From an uncultured Acidobacteriota bacterium (GTDB lineage Bacteria > Acidobacteriota > Terriglobia > Terriglobales > Acidobacteriaceae): a stretch of 64,000 nucleotides of DNA. Every line of letters begins with the position of its first letter. Position 1 is the first letter of the stretch. The stretch is taken from positions 496,001 through 560,000 of the forward strand of contig CAILAC010000010.1 in assembly GCA_903832055.1 (NCBI GenBank), read 5' to 3'. Shown here one piece after another: positions 37,165 through 46,688 of this stretch. The notes beneath the pieces are model-generated. The model was not told where the DNA came from, did not search any database, and worked only from the letters and a program-made list of their open reading frames with translations. The position numbers and the translations under genes were made by a program.

Positions 37165-37926
37165 TTACTTGCTCGGCGCTGGCGCACCAGCGGCTGGCGC
37201 GGGCGGCGGAGGCAGCGGCTTCCCGTCGCGCACAATTGTCACCTTCCGCAAAACCACCGGCGTCAGCGGCTTGTCGTCCGCGTCTCGCTCCACCCGCGCT
37301 ATCGCCTTCACCACTTCCACGCCTTCGTCCGAACATTGGCCAAACAGCGTGTAGTGCTGGCTCAACGAATCGTAGCCCTTCTCCGTAATGAAGAACTGGC
37401 TGCCGTCCGTATTCGGCCCGGAGTTCGCCATCGCCAACCGGCCCGGTCCGTCAAAGTTCAAATTCGGGTCAAACTCGTCATTGAAGCTGTACCCAGGGTC
37501 ACCCATTCCCGTACCCGCCGGGTCGCCACCCTGAATCATGAACTCCGGAATTACGCGATGGAAGATGGTGCCGTCATACAACGGCTTCTTGTGCATCTTC
37601 TTTTGGCTCACCGGGTCCGTCCAGTCAATCGTCCCCTCCGCCAGACCAATGAAGTTCGCCACCGTCTTCGGTGCCTGTTTCTCGTAAAACTGGCAGGTGA
37701 TCCGCCCCATGGAGGTGTCGAAAACCACCATCGGCCCATTCGGGTGCACCAGCGCCGAGGCCTGAGGCGAAGGGCCATCGGGCAATTCCTCGGCAGCCTT
37801 TGACGCAGGCGCCGAAGGAGCCGAAGTAGTCGATGGGGGAGTGGTGGACTGCTGGGCCACAGCGGACAAACCCGCGGCAGCCAGGAACAACGAAGCGATG
37901 AAAAGTGTACGCATTGCTGATTTCAT
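37165..37926 (-). CDS. Peptidyl-prolyl isomerase, cyclophilin type (exported)
   Basis: 253 residues with a signal peptide ending LSAVAQ and a Ser/Pro/Ala linker to about residue 55. The catalytic domain has FHRVIPEFMIQGGDPAGTGMG and GRLAMANSGPNTDGSQFFIT. The C-terminus is Pro/Ala-rich. It is a close paralogue of the cytosolic enzyme 79 bases downstream and presumably works in the periplasm. The two may be cotranscribed. Confidence 0.92.
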   Translation of the reverse strand: MKSAMRTLFIASLFLAAAGLSAVAQQSTTPPSTTSAPSAPASKAAEELPDGPSPQASALVHPNGPMVVFDTSMGRITCQFYEKQAPKTVANFIGLAEGTIDWTDPVSQKKMHKKPLYDGTIFHRVIPEFMIQGGDPAGTGMGDPGYSFNDEFDPNLNFDGPGRLAMANSGPNTDGSQFFITEKGYDSLSQHYTLFGQCSDEGVEVVKAIARVERDADDKPLTPVVLRKVTIVRDGKPLPPPPAPAAGAPAPSK

Positions 37927-38090
37927 ACAGTCTCAAGGGTAAATCACGCCCCGCGCTGGAGGCCAGTTCTGTGCCGGTCGACTCTCAAAACTCGTCCGAA
38001 AGCCCGGCGCCTTTCCGCTGCATCGTCATCGAAAAGAGTTCATAAAAATTTGTTTGACTTGCGCTGCACTTCGGACTATGGTTGGCTCCC

Positions 38091-38867
38091 GTGAATTGGT
38101 CAGCAGTTACCCCGGACTCTATCGCCATCACGATCATCTACTCGATCCTTCTCCTCTGGGGGATGTGGGTCGGTGTGCGTCAGATCTACCAGGGCTTCTT
38201 TCGCCCTCAGGATCTGCTCAATCCGCTCTTTGGCAATCGCCAGGCCATCAAGATATTCACCTTCCATATCTTTGTCGTTTCCATGGATCTGTTTGTCTGC
38301 GGCCCCGTCTCGCTCCACTACAAGAGCCGCCTCTGGTACTGGGGCGGACGCATTGCGCTGCTATCTTCCTCCTTCCCGCTCGCTTCCTATTTCAATCGCA
38401 ACCCCCAGTCCTTTGGCCATTTCATCGGCTACTGGGTCCGCTTCCGCAACACCTTTGAAATCTCATTGCATGTGCTTGTCGCTGCCATTGCTTTGAAGTG
38501 GTTTTATTACTACGGCCTGCTTTACTGGCTCGTAGCCTACCGCTATCTCGACGTGGGGCCACGGCGGCTCTTTCAGACCTTCTATAACACGCCGGAAAAG
38601 AAAGCCGCGCGTCCCTGGGCTCCCATGCTTAACTGGGTAGTTATCGTAACCATCTACGTGCTAGCGGCAGTCGCCGTCTATCACCAAAAGATCATCTACG
38701 CTGCTCCCCCTGATGTGAATCTCCCCGAACACGTCGCCGCTACCTGGGAACTGCTGCTGGTCATAGGAATCAACGTTGTAGTTGCGCTAACTGCATGGGG
38801 CATGATGCGCAAATACACCGGGCCGGGCCCTGCGGCGGAACTGATCCCTCCAACAGCTGAGAAATAA
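38091..38867 (+). CDS. Multi-pass membrane protein of unknown function
   Basis: 258 residues from GTG 38091; TTG 38082 in frame is possible. Six or so hydrophobic segments, with aromatic-rich stretches LKWFYYYGLLYWLVAYRYLD and ALLSSSFPLASYF. A conserved-looking basic loop YNTPEKKAARPW precedes the last two helices. I do not recognise the family. The next gene, 38883, starts 15 bases after this stop, so the two form an operon, and the NTF2-like partner hints at a lipid or small-molecule role. Confidence 0.65.
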   Translation: MNWSAVTPDSIAITIIYSILLLWGMWVGVRQIYQGFFRPQDLLNPLFGNRQAIKIFTFHIFVVSMDLFVCGPVSLHYKSRLWYWGGRIALLSSSFPLASYFNRNPQSFGHFIGYWVRFRNTFEISLHVLVAAIALKWFYYYGLLYWLVAYRYLDVGPRRLFQTFYNTPEKKAARPWAPMLNWVVIVTIYVLAAVAVYHQKIIYAAPPDVNLPEHVAATWELLLVIGINVVVALTAWGMMRKYTGPGPAAELIPPTAEK

Positions 38868-38882
38868 AGGAAGGCCGGAACA

Positions 38883-39569
38883 ATGCTGAATCTTGACATC
38901 ACCCAATCAAATCTCGGCATCGATAAATTGCTCGCTGTCACCACCAATCCCCGCCATCGCTACATCCTGATGAACTACAGCCGTCACCGTTATCTCGAGT
39001 TCTCAGGCCGCTACGACGAAGTACTGGCTGACGACATGATGGTCGACACTCCCGTCTATAACTTGCATGCCCTCGGCTTCAACGCCACCATCACCGGCAA
39101 AGATCAGGTGCGCAATCTCTATCGCTACTGGGCAGACACCAACCAATGCATCTTCTACGGCGAGAACGAACAGGTGGCCGTCGCAGATAACTTTGTCGCC
39201 TCAACAGTGATGGCCCACCAGCAGGTCTGGGGCGGATCAATCCTCTCATCCAAGGCGCTCGGGCTGCTGCCCAAAGGACTCTCGCAGGAACTTCTGCTCA
39301 AGTTACTAAGCTTCCACGGGCTCAAGGCGGAACCGGATTGCATGTATCTCTACTCAAACTTTGAAGAAACCATCTGGCCTTACGATGATCGCTGCCGCTT
39401 GATGCGCGAAGACGTGATGGAACCCGATCCTTCAGCCGCCAAAATTACCAAACTTGATCCCGCCGACGTGCTCACCACGGCGCAGGCCGCCACCCTGCTC
39501 GCTCCGCTGATCAAGCCTCTACCCAATTTTGACGAGTACGTCCTGGGGAAGAGCATAGCGACTGTGTGA
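38883..39569 (+). CDS. NTF2/SnoaL-like protein
   Basis: 228 residues from ATG 38883 with AAAGGAAGG upstream. The stretch HRYLEFSGRYDEVLADDMMVDTPVYNL, the GKDQVRNLYRYWADTNQ helix and the following strands DNFVASTVMAHQQVWG look like the NTF2-like alpha+beta barrel of SnoaL/steroid-isomerase families. A C-terminal region (from about 145) is unique. The catalytic role is unknown. It is cotranscribed with the membrane protein before it and is followed by an 11+11-bp palindrome at 39587. Confidence 0.62.
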   Translation: MLNLDITQSNLGIDKLLAVTTNPRHRYILMNYSRHRYLEFSGRYDEVLADDMMVDTPVYNLHALGFNATITGKDQVRNLYRYWADTNQCIFYGENEQVAVADNFVASTVMAHQQVWGGSILSSKALGLLPKGLSQELLLKLLSFHGLKAEPDCMYLYSNFEETIWPYDDRCRLMREDVMEPDPSAAKITKLDPADVLTTAQAATLLAPLIKPLPNFDEYVLGKSIATV

Positions 39570-39586
39570 CATTGAATCTGGCTTGG

Positions 39587-39608
39587 AAATGTCACACGTG
39601 TGACATTT
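39587..39608. terminator. Perfect 22-bp palindrome with T-run
   Basis: Arms AAATGTCACAC and GTGTGACATTT meet at 39597/39598 without a loop and are followed by TT. TGTGTGACATT also occurs at 39563-39573, overlapping the previous stop codon. It may act as a terminator; a dimeric regulator site is the alternative. Confidence 0.55.
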
Positions 39609-39710
39609 TTCGGCGCCTGAATCTGTCAAGGAATTTTGTTGGAAGTTGTTTGGATACAGTGGTTTGCGTTTGCATTTAATTTGGGCTGGATGTGCGATAG
39701 GTCTTTAGAG

Positions 39711-39746
39711 CGGTCAGAACATAGCGGATACGCTAAATTCTGACCG
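39711..39746. other. Two-tier inverted repeat
   Basis: CGGTCAGAA (39711-39719) pairs with TTCTGACCG (39738-39746); within it TAGCG (39722-39726) pairs with CGCTA (39731-39735), with loop GATA and a symmetric 2+2 internal loop. No T-run. The 375 bases between 39570 and 39945 contain this and the palindrome at 39587 but no gene. Confidence 0.7.
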
Positions 39747-39945
39747 GCAAAACCTGGGTGCCTTTGGAATCAAGCTTCGGATTCAAGCAATCGCCCTATT
39801 GATCTTCAAATTGGTCCCGAAAGTCGAGTCTGATGGATTTCATCCATTTTGAGTAGGCCAAAACGAAAGAACATGGGAAAAGGTCAGGGCGGAAGCCCGT
39901 ATTGATCACAATGCCGGCTTGATCAAAGGTTCCCCGAGGCGGAAG

Positions 39946-40464
39946 TCAGTCGACCAGGGCGGAAATCTCTGCCATCTCAACGCTGAAATTTGAGCCTGGC
40001 AACTCAAAAGTCGTTGCCGGCGTGAGTTGCCCGCTGGAGTAGAGATAGTAGGACGGCTTCTTCGGCTCAATCACCCAGATCGCCGGAATGCCCATCTGCT
40101 GATAGTCAGAAAGTCGATCGAGCATTTCCGTCATGCTGTCGGTGGGTGACAGGATTTCGAAGACGGCGAGGGGTGGTTGAAGGACGATTTGTTCGCGCGG
40201 GGCGCTACGGCTCAAGATGGTCACGTCGGGAACACGATAATTGTCCGCTGCAACCTGGACCCGGAGCTCGGGATAAACGCGGATATTCCAGTCAGACTTA
40301 TGGTCACTGAACCAGCGCACCAGCGCCCCCTGCCAAGAGGCATGATCGAGTTCACCCACGGTGCGCTCCTTGATGACTCCGCGGACGTACTCGCAGTCGG
40401 GTTCGGCGGAAGTTTTGAGGTAATCTGCGACAGAAGCCGATGGTGAGATCAGGGTTGTAACCAT
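39946..40464 (-). CDS. Uma2-family protein (DUF820, restriction-endonuclease-like)
   Basis: 172 residues from ATG 40464. The family order is present: VADYLKTSAEPDCEYVRGVIKERT, then VYPELRVQVAADNYRVPDVTIL, PPLAVFEILSPTDSMTEMLDRLSDYQQMGIPAIWVIEP and a short end. PD-(D/E)xK-type residues are seen as Asp in VPDV and Glu-x-Leu in FEILSP. These proteins are abundant in cyanobacteria and other phyla. The biological role is unknown. Single gene. Confidence 0.85.
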   Translation of the reverse strand: MVTTLISPSASVADYLKTSAEPDCEYVRGVIKERTVGELDHASWQGALVRWFSDHKSDWNIRVYPELRVQVAADNYRVPDVTILSRSAPREQIVLQPPLAVFEILSPTDSMTEMLDRLSDYQQMGIPAIWVIEPKKPSYYLYSSGQLTPATTFELPGSNFSVEMAEISALVD

Positions 40465-40740
40465 GCTGGGCCTCCGTGGAAGTAGTGTACGCCAAACTGA
40501 GCTGACCTGTTGTCTTAGCCGCAGTTTCGCATTTAACGATGGTGCTCGGAGAGAACGACGAGTGGAGTTTCTTTTGAAGTCTTCGAGCGCCCTTGTGTCG
40601 TTGATTGTACTTTTGGTGGCTGGCTCTCGAGGATAGAAAAACAATTGTGTGCCGTATGGCCCCTCGGTGGGAGTTTCTGGCTGGGATTTGATGGGCATGC
40701 TAAAGCCATGCCCTTACCTTTGGATCGCTACGTGGTTTAA

Positions 40741-40835
40741 GCGGGAACAGCAGATTCCCTGCAGGAATGACAGAAAGGAAAGCAAGGGCAAAAGCAGGTC
40801 CTTCGCTACGCTCAGGATGACAATGCTGGGAGATG
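40741..40835. repeat. Dispersed intergenic repeat, copy 3 (reversed)
   Basis: AGCAGATTCCCTGCAGGAATGACAG then AGCAAGGGCAAAAGCAGGTCC and TTCGCTACGCTCAGGATGAC is the reverse complement of the 23.5-kb element, block order included. It lies between Uma2 and acs; no gene is seen in 40465-40881. Confidence 0.75.
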
Positions 40836-40881
40836 ACAAGTTTTTAGCAATCGGATTCGACAATGAAGTGCACCGTGTTAG

Positions 40882-42978
40882 CTACCCTTCTTCCGCCTCG
40901 CGCAGTTTGGCGATGACTGCAAAGTCTTCAAGCGTCGTCGTGTCCCCCTGAATGCTGCCATGTGTAGCCAACTCGCGCAACAGCCGGCGCATGATCTTTC
41001 CGCTGCGCGTCTTGGGCAGCGCGTCGGTGAAGCGAATCTCCTCTGGCCGCGCCAACGAGCCAATTTCCTTCGCAACCCAGCGCTTCAGCTCATCCTTGAG
41101 CGCAGCGAGGTTCGCGACGGAATCGCCGGATGCAGTCGCCAGAGCGGCAGTCACACTCGATTCAAGGCTGACGAACGCTACGATAGCCTGACCCTTGAGA
41201 TCGTCAGGGCGGCCAACGACGGCCGCTTCCGCAACCTTGGGGTGGGCGACGAGGGCAGATTCCACTTCCATGGTGCCGAGCCGGTGCCCGCTCACGTTGA
41301 GCACGTCGTCCACCCTGCCCATCAGCCAGAAGTAGCCGTCCGCATCCTGGCGGGCTCCGTCGCCGGTGAAATAGCAGCCTTCAACATCAGACCAGTATGT
41401 CTTCTGATAGCGTTCGGGGTCGCCGTAGACGGTGCGGGCCATGGAGGGCCAGGGCTTTTTGACTACCAGCAGGCCGCCCGATCCAGCGGGCACTTTTTCG
41501 CCTTCGCGCGTCACAACCTCCGGTTCAATGCCAAAGAAGGGGCGGGTTGCCGAGCCGGGTTTGGTTGGCACCGCGCCGGGAATTGGCGCAATGAGGATGG
41601 CGCCTGTCTCAGTCTGCCACCACGTATCGACAATGGGGCAGCGGTTGTGGCCAATCTTGTCGCGATACCACATCCATGCTTCAGGGTTGATCGGCTCTCC
41701 AACTGTGCCCAGCAGACGCAGCGATGCCAGTGAGTGCTTTTCGACGTGCTCGTCGCCCCACTTGATGAATGCACGGATGGCAGTAGGAGCGGTGTAGAAG
41801 ATGGTGACCTGATGGCTATCAATAATCTTCCAGAAGCGCGAAAAGTCAGGAAAATTGGGCGCGCCCTCGTACATCAGCACGGTTGCGCCACACTGAAGCG
41901 GCCCGTAGACCACATAGCTGTGCCCTGTCACCCAGCCAATGTCGGCCGTGCACCAGTAAACATCGTTGGGGTGGTTGGGGTTCTGCAGATCAAAGACGTA
42001 CTTCGTAGTCAGATAGGTCTGCACAGAGTAGCCCCCTGTCGTATGAACAAGGCCCTTCGGCTTCCCTGTGGTTCCGCTGGTGTAGAGAATGTAGAGCGGA
42101 TCCTCTGAATCCATGGGCTCAGCGGGGCAGACCGGGTCGGCGGCAGCGGTGAGCTCATGCCACCAGTGGTCGCGGCCGGCCTGCATGTAAACCGGTGTCC
42201 CACTGCGCTGGTAAACCACAACGTGCTTGACAGAGGGCGTGAGAAGCAGCGCTCCATCGACCGTGGTCTTGAGGGGGATTTCTCCACCTCGGCGATAACT
42301 TGAGTCCTGGGTGATGATGGCGACGCACTGAGAGTCGTTCACCCGATCGGCTATGGCCTGGGCGGCGAAACCCCCAAAAATAACCGAGTGGATGGCACCA
42401 ATGCGCGCGCAGGCCAGCAGCGCAATGGCCAGCTCAGGAGTCATGCCCATGTACACGGCGACGCGATCGCCTTTCTGGATGCCGAGGGCTTTCAGGGCAC
42501 TGGCGAACTTCTGCACTTCCACATGCAATTCAGCATAGGTGAGCTTGCGAATGTGGCTATGACCCACGCCCGATTCGTCGACCAGCGTTAGCTCGCCCTC
42601 CCAGATGAGAGCTGTCTTGTCTGCGAGGGCGCCTAGGGCATGGCGGTCGACGCAGTTGTAGCTGAGATTGAGCTTGCCATCCACAAACCACTTTGCGAGC
42701 GGGAGGTTCCAGTCGAGGACTTTGGACCACTTCGCGAACCAGTGAAGATCACTGGCGGCCTCGGCCCAGAATGCTTCAGGATCGGCGATGGACTTTGCAT
42801 AGAGCGCCTCGTACTCCTCGAGGGATTTGACGTGTGCGAGGGCGGAGAACTCCTCCGGAGGAGGAAAGACGCGGTTTTCGCGGAGGGTGGACTCGATGTC
42901 CTGATTGGCGGCAACATGGCTCGGCGCGGCGGCGGAATCGGGCGAAACGGGCAGAGCGGGCATTGAATCGGAGGGCAT
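40882..42978 (-). CDS. acs: Acetyl-CoA synthetase (AMP-forming)
   Basis: Activates acetate to acetyl-CoA through acetyl-AMP. 698 residues, slightly long because of a polar N-terminal lead. Seen: [19 protein letters not shown] (P-loop), [19 protein letters not shown], and [21 protein letters not shown]. The C-terminal [17 protein letters not shown] carries the catalytic lysine that acetylation inactivates and CobB-type sirtuins restore. A sirtuin is present at 1.4 kb. It is a single gene on this strand, divergent from pfkA. Confidence 0.96.
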   Translation of the reverse strand: MPSDSMPALPVSPDSAAAPSHVAANQDIESTLRENRVFPPPEEFSALAHVKSLEEYEALYAKSIADPEAFWAEAASDLHWFAKWSKVLDWNLPLAKWFVDGKLNLSYNCVDRHALGALADKTALIWEGELTLVDESGVGHSHIRKLTYAELHVEVQKFASALKALGIQKGDRVAVYMGMTPELAIALLACARIGAIHSVIFGGFAAQAIADRVNDSQCVAIITQDSSYRRGGEIPLKTTVDGALLLTPSVKHVVVYQRSGTPVYMQAGRDHWWHELTAAADPVCPAEPMDSEDPLYILYTSGTTGKPKGLVHTTGGYSVQTYLTTKYVFDLQNPNHPNDVYWCTADIGWVTGHSYVVYGPLQCGATVLMYEGAPNFPDFSRFWKIIDSHQVTIFYTAPTAIRAFIKWGDEHVEKHSLASLRLLGTVGEPINPEAWMWYRDKIGHNRCPIVDTWWQTETGAILIAPIPGAVPTKPGSATRPFFGIEPEVVTREGEKVPAGSGGLLVVKKPWPSMARTVYGDPERYQKTYWSDVEGCYFTGDGARQDADGYFWLMGRVDDVLNVSGHRLGTMEVESALVAHPKVAEAAVVGRPDDLKGQAIVAFVSLESSVTAALATASGDSVANLAALKDELKRWVAKEIGSLARPEEIRFTDALPKTRSGKIMRRLLRELATHGSIQGDTTTLEDFAVIAKLREAEEG

Positions 42979-43225
42979 GGGTCGTCCTTAGGGAAGAATC
43001 AAAAAGATGATAATCTCTCAAATCGCCGGAAAACTGCATTGCAAAGCGTTTGGGGCGCTGTGACGGATGCGGCAATCCTGTGAATGCCACGATAGCGGTT
43101 GGCGCGTGGGATGGGCAAGTGACGACGGGCAGGCGAGGAGAAATCCGAGCCAGGGGTGACTTGAGTCACTGCCGATTGGGGTGAAGTCTGCAACACTGAA
43201 TCGGCTCGCAAGAGGGAGATTTCAG

Positions 43226-44197
43226 ATGAAGAATCTTGCGGTTTTGACAAGTGGCGGCGACGCTCCGGGGATGAATGCGGCGATTCGCGCCGTGGTACGC
43301 ACGGGCCTGGCAAAGAGGCTGACCGTGTGGGGCGTGGCCAATGGCTATACAGGGCTGATTGAGGGCAGCTACAAGCGGTATGGGTCGCGGGATGTTGGCA
43401 GCATCATCCAGCGCGGAGGGACGATTCTGGGCAGCTCGCGGTGCGCTCAGTTCATGTCCATCGAGGGCCGCGAACTCGCCATGCACCGGCTGCGCGGGGC
43501 GGGTATCGAGGGGTTGATCGTGATTGGCGGCAACGGTTCGCAGGCGGGGGCACGCGCGTTTCACCAGATGGGTTTTCCGGTCGTAGGGGTGGCTTCAACC
43601 ATCGACAACGACTTGTACGGCTCAGATCAGACCCTCGGCGTCGATACTGCGCTCAATATAGCGCTCAGCGCGATTGACAACCTCAAGGTGACCGCTTCTT
43701 CACACCGGCGGGCGTTGCTGGTGGAGGTCATGGGGCGCAACTGCGGCTACCTGGCGCTCATGGCGGGCATCGCCGGCGGGGCTGAGGCGATTGTGCTGCC
43801 AGAGGTGGAAGTAGAGCCGGAACAGATCGCGCACTCCATTCAGGCAGCTTACGAACGCGGCAAACCGCACGCAATCGTAGTCGTCGCAGAGGGGGCAAGG
43901 TACAACACTGCGGGGTTGGTTGAGGCTTTCAAGCAGCAGCATCTGCTGGTCGGCTATGACATTCGCTCAACGGTGCTTGGGTATGTGCAGCGGGGCGGCA
44001 CGCCGACCTGTGCTGACAGGTTGCTGGGCACACGGCTTGGCGCGGCAGCGGTAGAACAAATCGTCGCCGGCAATTCAGGCGTCCTGGTGGGAATCTGCAA
44101 AGGTGAGCTGGTGGCGACTCCCTACGAAACTGTGGTGAGCGGCATCAAGCTGCTGCCTTCCTGGTATCTGGAGTCAGCCGATATCCTGGCCCAGTGA
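43226..44197 (+). CDS. pfkA: 6-phosphofructokinase
   Basis: 323 residues from ATG 43226, preceded by AGAGGGAGA. Phosphorylates fructose 6-phosphate. Visible: LTSGGDAPGMNAAIRA at the N-terminus, GGTILGSSRC, the catalytic STIDNDLYGSDQTLGVDTA (Asp127), VEVMGRNCGYLALMAGIAGGAE and LGYVQRGGTPTCADR. The ATP-Mg loop reads GGNGS, with Asn103 where E. coli PfkA has Asp103, which could change the phosphoryl donor or kinetics. It is a single gene, divergent from acs. Confidence 0.9.
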   Translation: MKNLAVLTSGGDAPGMNAAIRAVVRTGLAKRLTVWGVANGYTGLIEGSYKRYGSRDVGSIIQRGGTILGSSRCAQFMSIEGRELAMHRLRGAGIEGLIVIGGNGSQAGARAFHQMGFPVVGVASTIDNDLYGSDQTLGVDTALNIALSAIDNLKVTASSHRRALLVEVMGRNCGYLALMAGIAGGAEAIVLPEVEVEPEQIAHSIQAAYERGKPHAIVVVAEGARYNTAGLVEAFKQQHLLVGYDIRSTVLGYVQRGGTPTCADRLLGTRLGAAAVEQIVAGNSGVLVGICKGELVATPYETVVSGIKLLPSWYLESADILAQ

Positions 44198-44231
44198 TGG
44201 TCAGTCCAGTGCCCTTCTTCGAGCCAGGCGC

Positions 44232-45086
44232 TCAGTGCTTGGTGGCGGCGACTGCGGGTGCGGCATGCTGGATCTGATAGCCGCTGTAATCGATCTTGAG
44301 CACCGTGTCACCCAGCAGAAAGCTATGCGAGTGGGCCTCGGCGTGGAAGGCCATCGGAAAACCTTCGACGCGTGAATAATCGCGCGAGACTGTCGTTTCG
44401 CCTGCCAGGAAGGAGACGCTCTGCGACGGGCTACCCTCAAGGTGCACGACCATGAAATCTTCCGCATCCACCCAGGCTTTGCCATTGAAAAGATGCGAGC
44501 TCTTGCGGCGGGGCTTGAGATCGACAATGACGCACTGGCGGCCATTCATTTGCGCCTGAACAGGCTCCGGGGTTATCTCGTAATTGGCTGAATCCACCAG
44601 AACCCCATCGCGCGTGTCGGCCTGCGACATTTCCTTTTCACCGGCGAGCACCTTATCGATCACGGCCGAGCGAAGCAGCCCGGATCCGCTTTGGGAGATC
44701 GCCGTAAAGTCCTTGCCCGCGCCCACCCTGAAGACGGTGCGGATCGTCTGTTCTGCCGAGGGGTTCGCCTCGCCATTGCGGTAGATGGCGTAGTGCTCCT
44801 GAACCGAATACCCGGCAACATCCGATTCGCGGGCATAAACCGCGGCATCGATGCGACGAACAATGGCCTGGGCCGGGGTTTCCGGCGTGGGACCGATGGT
44901 AGTTTGAAATGCAAAGCCTGGCGCTGCAAGGCAGGCTATGCCAGCGGCAGAGAACACGCCCAGCCGAGGCGCTCCGGTTGAATTTCGAAGCCTGGTAAGA
45001 ATCATGTGGCTTAGACGCGCGGTTTCGCGAAGGGTACGGAAGGAGTGCGGGTGATTCGAGTGATCGTTGTGCTTATGCTGTGTCAT
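44232..45086 (-). CDS. Exported LolA/LolB-like lipoprotein-carrier-fold protein
   Basis: 284 residues from ATG 45086, which overlaps the upstream TGA by four bases. A hydrophobic signal-like segment lies at about 45-60 (GVFSAAGIACLAAPGFAF), after a long polar start; ATG at 45003 or so would give a more standard signal. The mature part, ARESDVAGYSVQEHYAIYRN through NGKAWVDAEDFMVVHLEG and GFPMAFHAEAHSHSFLLGDT, has the half-barrel pattern of outer-membrane lipoprotein-sorting proteins. The cargo is unknown. Coupled to the zinc-phospholipase-like gene. Confidence 0.68.
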   Translation of the reverse strand: MTQHKHNDHSNHPHSFRTLRETARLSHMILTRLRNSTGAPRLGVFSAAGIACLAAPGFAFQTTIGPTPETPAQAIVRRIDAAVYARESDVAGYSVQEHYAIYRNGEANPSAEQTIRTVFRVGAGKDFTAISQSGSGLLRSAVIDKVLAGEKEMSQADTRDGVLVDSANYEITPEPVQAQMNGRQCVIVDLKPRRKSSHLFNGKAWVDAEDFMVVHLEGSPSQSVSFLAGETTVSRDYSRVEGFPMAFHAEAHSHSFLLGDTVLKIDYSGYQIQHAAPAVAATKH

Positions 45087-46435
45087 CGAGAGACCGCCAA
45101 GGGAATGGGCATCGCTTCGAGAGCGGCGATGCCGGTACGAGTTCTGGACCATTTTGCTGGATCATTTTTGGCGAACGCCGGAGCGGCAAAATCGGGAGCG
45201 TTGAGCTTCTTGTAAAAGCCTTCAAGATTCGCGCGCAGCTCAGGGGTTACCTGACCAAATTGCTTTTCAGCCAGCCGATTGACGAGCTCAGCGTACGCCT
45301 GGTCGGTGAGGGAGTATTCACCGGCAATCGTCTCGCGGCCTGTATCGAAATCCTTGTTTTCAAGATGGAGGGAATGCTCTTCCTCACGATGGAGTTCCAG
45401 ACTGAACTGGTCAACCGAGTTGTTCACGCTTTGCATGTAGAGATTTTCGGTGGCGGGGGTGGGCATTACGATGTCCAGCGAAGCCAGCGGGCCGACCTTG
45501 GGAAGGATCGAAATCAAAAAGGCGAGGAAGCGGGTCCCGAAGCCTGGCTCTTTGTACTTGCGTCCCCATTCTCGGCGGTATTGGCTGCGCTTGAGGTGAT
45601 AGAGGAAGCGCTTCCGGGTCATGGTGGGGTCTTCTGTGAGGATCGCATCCTTTTTCAGGACGATGGCAACCTTGGTCATGCGCGGAATGAGGCGGCTTAC
45701 GGAGTAGCGAAATGAGCCGATGGTGAGATCAACGTCAGGAAAAACATCAGAAAGCGGAAGGCCGTAGGTAGCAAGGAAAGCGCGTTCCATGAGTGGCTTG
45801 GCGACCTCAAAGCCGATAAAGTCATGAAAAGCCTGAGAGGTAAAGCGATTCTTGGCAACCTGCACCACATCAAAGCCAAATTCAGTGCGGATATGGGCTT
45901 TGGGACTGTCTTCGTACGTGACGCTGGGGCCAAACTTTGCTTTGAGCTTGGGGAAATTTTCAGCGACCGCAAGGTTGACCTCAGGATGGCCGGCGAGGTC
46001 AGAGGCGTAGTGAGAGAGGGCGCCGAGAGCAAAAGCGTATTCATTGATGTCCTGAGCCTGGCTGAGCAGGTTGTCAACGAAATCGCCGCTGCGGACGTAG
46101 TGGACAAGGTCAGAGAAGAAGCGATTGCCGAAGGGGTAGTAGCCGATGTCCTGAATGAGGCATCCGCCGTAGGCGTAGGCGTGAGCCTGGATGAGTTGCT
46201 CGGGAGTTGCATCGGGGTAGCGGGCCAGGAGCATCGGGCGAAGCTGGTCTTTCCATAGCAAATCGACAATCTGCTCGTGGGTCAGGATGGAGTAGGCCTG
46301 CGCGCGCTGTGTGGTGACCAGCAGGCAGATCAGGATGCTCGCCGTCGTGACGAGCCGGAACCATGAGCTGCTGGTAAGCCGCGATAATTCTGGTCGGGAA
46401 CGCCTGGACTCATCCACTTGGGAAACCCTCTTCAC
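45083..46435 (-). CDS. Exported zinc-dependent phospholipase C-like protein
   Basis: 450 residues from GTG 46435 with a signal peptide ending RAQAYS after a 30-residue polar lead. The mature start YSILTHEQIVDLLW, the QAHAYAYGGCLIQDIGYYPFGNRFFSDLVHY helix and FALGALSHYASDLAGHP are the metal-binding helices of the zinc-PLC/S1-P1 nuclease fold. The residues from about 250 on are unique to the acidobacterial form. Phospholipase activity is possible but not shown. It is translationally coupled to the LolA-like gene. Confidence 0.74.
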   Translation of the reverse strand: MKRVSQVDESRRSRPELSRLTSSSWFRLVTTASILICLLVTTQRAQAYSILTHEQIVDLLWKDQLRPMLLARYPDATPEQLIQAHAYAYGGCLIQDIGYYPFGNRFFSDLVHYVRSGDFVDNLLSQAQDINEYAFALGALSHYASDLAGHPEVNLAVAENFPKLKAKFGPSVTYEDSPKAHIRTEFGFDVVQVAKNRFTSQAFHDFIGFEVAKPLMERAFLATYGLPLSDVFPDVDLTIGSFRYSVSRLIPRMTKVAIVLKKDAILTEDPTMTRKRFLYHLKRSQYRREWGRKYKEPGFGTRFLAFLISILPKVGPLASLDIVMPTPATENLYMQSVNNSVDQFSLELHREEEHSLHLENKDFDTGRETIAGEYSLTDQAYAELVNRLAEKQFGQVTPELRANLEGFYKKLNAPDFAAPAFAKNDPAKWSRTRTGIAALEAMPIPLAVSR

Positions 46436-46688
46436 CCTTCATTCGCTATCCTAGCGCGGAAGGCAGACCTTTCGGTGTTCAGGTTTGCTCAGGCTGCTTT
46501 GGGAGTGAGGCAGGAGATCGTTCGCCGCGTCGTGGCAGAGCCAGTCGGTGGTGAGGTCTTTAGTGGTGCACTCTCAAGCCGAGGACGGCGTTTCGTCAAT
46601 CCCTCATGGGCCTGAATTTACGGGTTGTGATACAGGGTCTGCTGACGCTGGTAGGCTGTTGTTTTAGAGAGAATCAACGGCGGAAGCA

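Noticed and set aside
40649-40951. 100-codon plus frame between Uma2 and acs
   Set aside because: It lies over the dispersed repeat and the end of acs, and gives a low-complexity product.
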